The translations under genes and the position numbers were made by a program. A stretch of DNA of 34,781 bases from an uncultured Lachnospiraceae bacterium (GTDB taxonomy: Bacteria; Bacillota; Clostridia; Lachnospirales; Lachnospiraceae), in the NCBI GenBank assembly GCA_910586755.1, contig CAJUJM010000016.1:1-34781 (forward strand), given 5' to 3'. The notes under the pieces are model-generated. The model had not been told where the DNA came from and made no database searches. It saw only the letters and a list, made by a program, of their open reading frames with translations. This document shows positions 33,237 to 34,781 of this stretch, piece by piece (within the stretch, counting starts at the first letter, position 1; each line of letters begins with the position of its first letter).

Positions 33237-34478
33237 ATGGCAAGAGAAAAGAAACCTGTACACAAAGTACAAATGACGGAAGGAAAAAGAAACATCATCC
33301 AGATGCTCCTACAGGAGTATGACATCGAGTCTGCCCAGGATATCCAGGATGCCCTTAAAGATCTGCTGGGCGGCACCATCAAGGAAATGATGGAGGTTGA
33401 AATGGATGAGCATTTAGGCTACTCCAAATCCGAGCGCTCTGACAGCGATGACTATCGCAACGGCTATAAGCCTAAGAAGGTCAACAGCAGCTATGGCAGC
33501 ATGGAGATACAGGTGCCTCAAGACCGCAAATCCACCTTTGAGCCTCAAGTGGTAAAAAAGCGACAGAAAGACATTTCTGACATCGACCAGAAGATTATCT
33601 CCATGTACGCAAAAGGAATGACCACCCGTCAAATCTCAGATACCTTAGAGGACATCTATGGTTTTGAGGCTTCCGAGGGCTTTATTTCTGATGTGACGGA
33701 TAAAATCATGCCCCAGATAGAGGACTGGCAGAACAGACCTCTTGCAGATGTTTACCCAGTCCTCTACATAGACGCGATCCACTATTCCGTCCGGGACAAC
33801 GGAGTCATCCGGAAACTGGCCGCTTATGTTATCTTAGGCATCAACCTGGACGGCCAGAAGGAGGTGTTGACAATCCAGGTAGGAGAAAATGAGAGTTCAA
33901 AATACTGGCTGTCTGTCTTAAACGGACTGAAGAACAGGGGGGTAAAGGACATCCTGATTATCTGTGCTGATGGGCTTAGCGGCATCAAGGAAGCCATCTG
34001 TGCGGCCTTTCCAAAGACAGAATATCAACGCTGCATCGTCCATCAGGTACGCAACACCCTGAAGTATGTGGCGGATAAAGACCGTAAGCCCTTCGCGACA
34101 GATCTAAAGACAATCTATCAGGCTCCTACGGAAGAAAAAGCTCTGGAGGCATTAGAGAGGGTCACAGCCAAATGGACCGAGAGGTATCCGAACTCCATGA
34201 AGAGTTGGAAACACAACTGGGATGCCATTTCCCCAATCTTCAAGTTTTCCGCCGAGGTACGCAAGGTCATTTATACCACCAATGCCATTGAGAGCCTGAA
34301 CGCCACTTATCGGAAGCTCAACCGCCAGAGGAGCGTATTCCCAAGTGATACCGCACTGCTCAAGGCTCTGTATCTGTCCACCTTTGAGGCCACGAAAAAG
34401 TGGACAATGCCTATCCGTAACTGGGGACAGGTTTATGGGGAACTAAGCATCATGTACGAGGGACGGCTACCGGAATAA
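33237..34478 (+). CDS. IS256-family (mutator-type) transposase
   Basis: A 413-residue DDE transposase. The catalytic triad is D179 (YIDAIHYSVRD), D245 (IICADGLSGIKEA) and E352 (TTNAIESLNATYRK), with the family's CIVHQVRN segment (266-273). Length is normal (about 400) and there is no frameshift, so it should be active. AGGAGG lies 9 nt before the ATG but inside a hairpin. Confidence 0.96.
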   Translation: MAREKKPVHKVQMTEGKRNIIQMLLQEYDIESAQDIQDALKDLLGGTIKEMMEVEMDEHLGYSKSERSDSDDYRNGYKPKKVNSSYGSMEIQVPQDRKSTFEPQVVKKRQKDISDIDQKIISMYAKGMTTRQISDTLEDIYGFEASEGFISDVTDKIMPQIEDWQNRPLADVYPVLYIDAIHYSVRDNGVIRKLAAYVILGINLDGQKEVLTIQVGENESSKYWLSVLNGLKNRGVKDILIICADGLSGIKEAICAAFPKTEYQRCIVHQVRNTLKYVADKDRKPFATDLKTIYQAPTEEKALEALERVTAKWTERYPNSMKSWKHNWDAISPIFKFSAEVRKVIYTTNAIESLNATYRKLNRQRSVFPSDTALLKALYLSTFEATKKWTMPIRNWGQVYGELSIMYEGRLPE

Positions 34479-34498
34479 ACCATAAAAATCCAGCAAAA

Positions 34499-34518
34499 CA
34501 GGCGGAAAATACCGCCTG
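34499..34518 (+). terminator. Hairpin after the transposase gene
   Basis: CAGGCGG (34499-34505) pairs with CCGCCTG (34512-34518) around AAAATA, 20 nt after the transposase stop. No T tract follows. Confidence 0.4.
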
Positions 34519-34521
34519 CGC

Positions 34522-34591
34522 TTGACATGCCCTGACGGTTGTGTTATCTATATAGCAAGGGCTGGAAGCTCCGAGACGAGCCTTCAGCCCT
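34522..34591 (+). promoter_or_regulatory. Outward promoter-like sequence followed by a strong hairpin near the right IS end
   Basis: TTGACA (34522-34527), 17 bp, TATCTA (34545-34550). A start near 34557 would place a stem of about 14 bp (34558-34571 with 34578-34591, AGGGCTGG... with ...CAGCCCT) at the very 5' end of the RNA. It may be an outward promoter or a small RNA of the element; chance similarity is possible. Confidence 0.4.
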
Positions 34592-34640
34592 GATCATTAT
34601 CATAGAAGATCTGAATTTACAGACTTTTTTTCACACACTC

Positions 34641-34648
34641 ATTTATAG
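34641..34648. repeat. Right target-site duplication of the IS256 element
   Basis: ATTTATAG, identical to 33148-33155. Confidence 0.9.
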
Positions 34649-34678
34649 TATAACCACTACAGGATTTTTTATTCATCC

Positions 34679-34781
34679 TTACCTGATTTTTTTGCACAGA
34701 AATAAAGACATCTCAAAGTCTGCTTTTATGGGCTCTGCCCACACCCGGCCTCCGGAATAAGACTGGGCTTTTCTGGCAATA
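34679..34781 (-). CDS. C-terminal end of a minus-strand gene, perhaps a sensor histidine kinase (partial)
   Basis: The minus frame is open from the window edge to TAA at 34679 and reads IARKAQSYSGGRVWAEPIK and then ADFEMSLFLCKKIR. The GGRVWAE pattern with a hydrophobic ending resembles the last strand region of HATPase domains of histidine kinases. Only 34 residues are visible, so this is tentative. Confidence 0.4.
   Translation of the reverse strand, partial: IARKAQSYSGGRVWAEPIKADFEMSLFLCKKIR

Larger units (their letters stand above)
33156..34640 (+). mobile_element. Complete IS256-family insertion sequence (1485 bp)
   Basis: Terminal inverted repeats of 26 bp (33156-33181 and 34615-34640) both begin GAGT and share CTGTAAAT at their inner end, with 18 of 26 positions alike. 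Further in, TCTATGATAA occurs at both ends in opposite orientation. An 8-bp duplication ATTTATAG flanks the element, as expected for this family. One intact transposase gene lies inside. Exact duplicates imply a recent insertion. It landed in the debris downstream of the truncated TOTE gene. Confidence 0.93.

Noticed and set aside
34539..34760. 73-codon frame across the right end of the IS element
   Set aside because: It crosses the inverted repeat and target duplication, so it is a chance frame.

Overview
The window looks like a chromosome segment of an anaerobic, amino-acid-fermenting member of the Clostridia, most likely Lachnospiraceae (Clostridium cluster XIVa type). The reasons are the roughly 45-50% GC, strong AGGAGG ribosome sites, a type III glutamine synthetase, the 139-residue form of S12, cell-wall-binding repeat proteins, and IS256, SWIM and TOTE remnants typical of that group. 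This placement rests on recognised proteins, not on a search.

Left part (1-7.85 kb): a sigma-54 regulon. An enhancer-binding protein gene is followed by dyad sites (consensus TTCTCAANTTGAGAA), a terminator, and a consensus -24/-12 promoter. The promoter drives ygeX (2,3-diaminopropionate ammonia-lyase), ygeY (M20 hydrolase), a sodium:solute symporter and a D-aminoacylase-type amidohydrolase. Together they could import an N-blocked (D-)amino acid, unblock it and deaminate it to pyruvate and ammonia.

Middle part (7.9-24.5 kb): housekeeping and surface genes. In order these are threonine synthase, a cell-wall-repeat protein gene broken by an amber codon, class II fructose-bisphosphate aldolase, a DUF554 membrane protein, an orphan minus-strand nucleotidyltransferase, a secreted cell-wall-binding repeat protein, type III glutamine synthetase, a one-permease OpuC-type ABC importer, and three overlapping or abutting membrane/surface genes of unknown role. 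A minus-strand fumarase-malic enzyme pair follows, which would convert fumarate through malate to pyruvate.

Translation block (24.6-29.4 kb): rpsL, rpsG, fusA and tuf, with a consensus promoter before rpsL, a structured 225-nt gap between rpsL and rpsG, and a separate promoter before tuf.

Right part (29.4-34.8 kb): an accessory scrap-yard. It has three equal-length hairpins sharing a loop, a broken MazF/PemK-like toxin gene with the tail of an XRE regulator, two copies of the 3' end of what looks like a SWIM zinc-finger gene, and an intact membrane diguanylate cyclase. The second SWIM tail runs directly into the truncated start of a TOTE-type primase gene. An intact IS256-family element follows, with 26-bp inverted repeats, an 8-bp target duplication and a hairpin that buries the transposase ribosome site. 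The window ends in the tail of a minus-strand gene.
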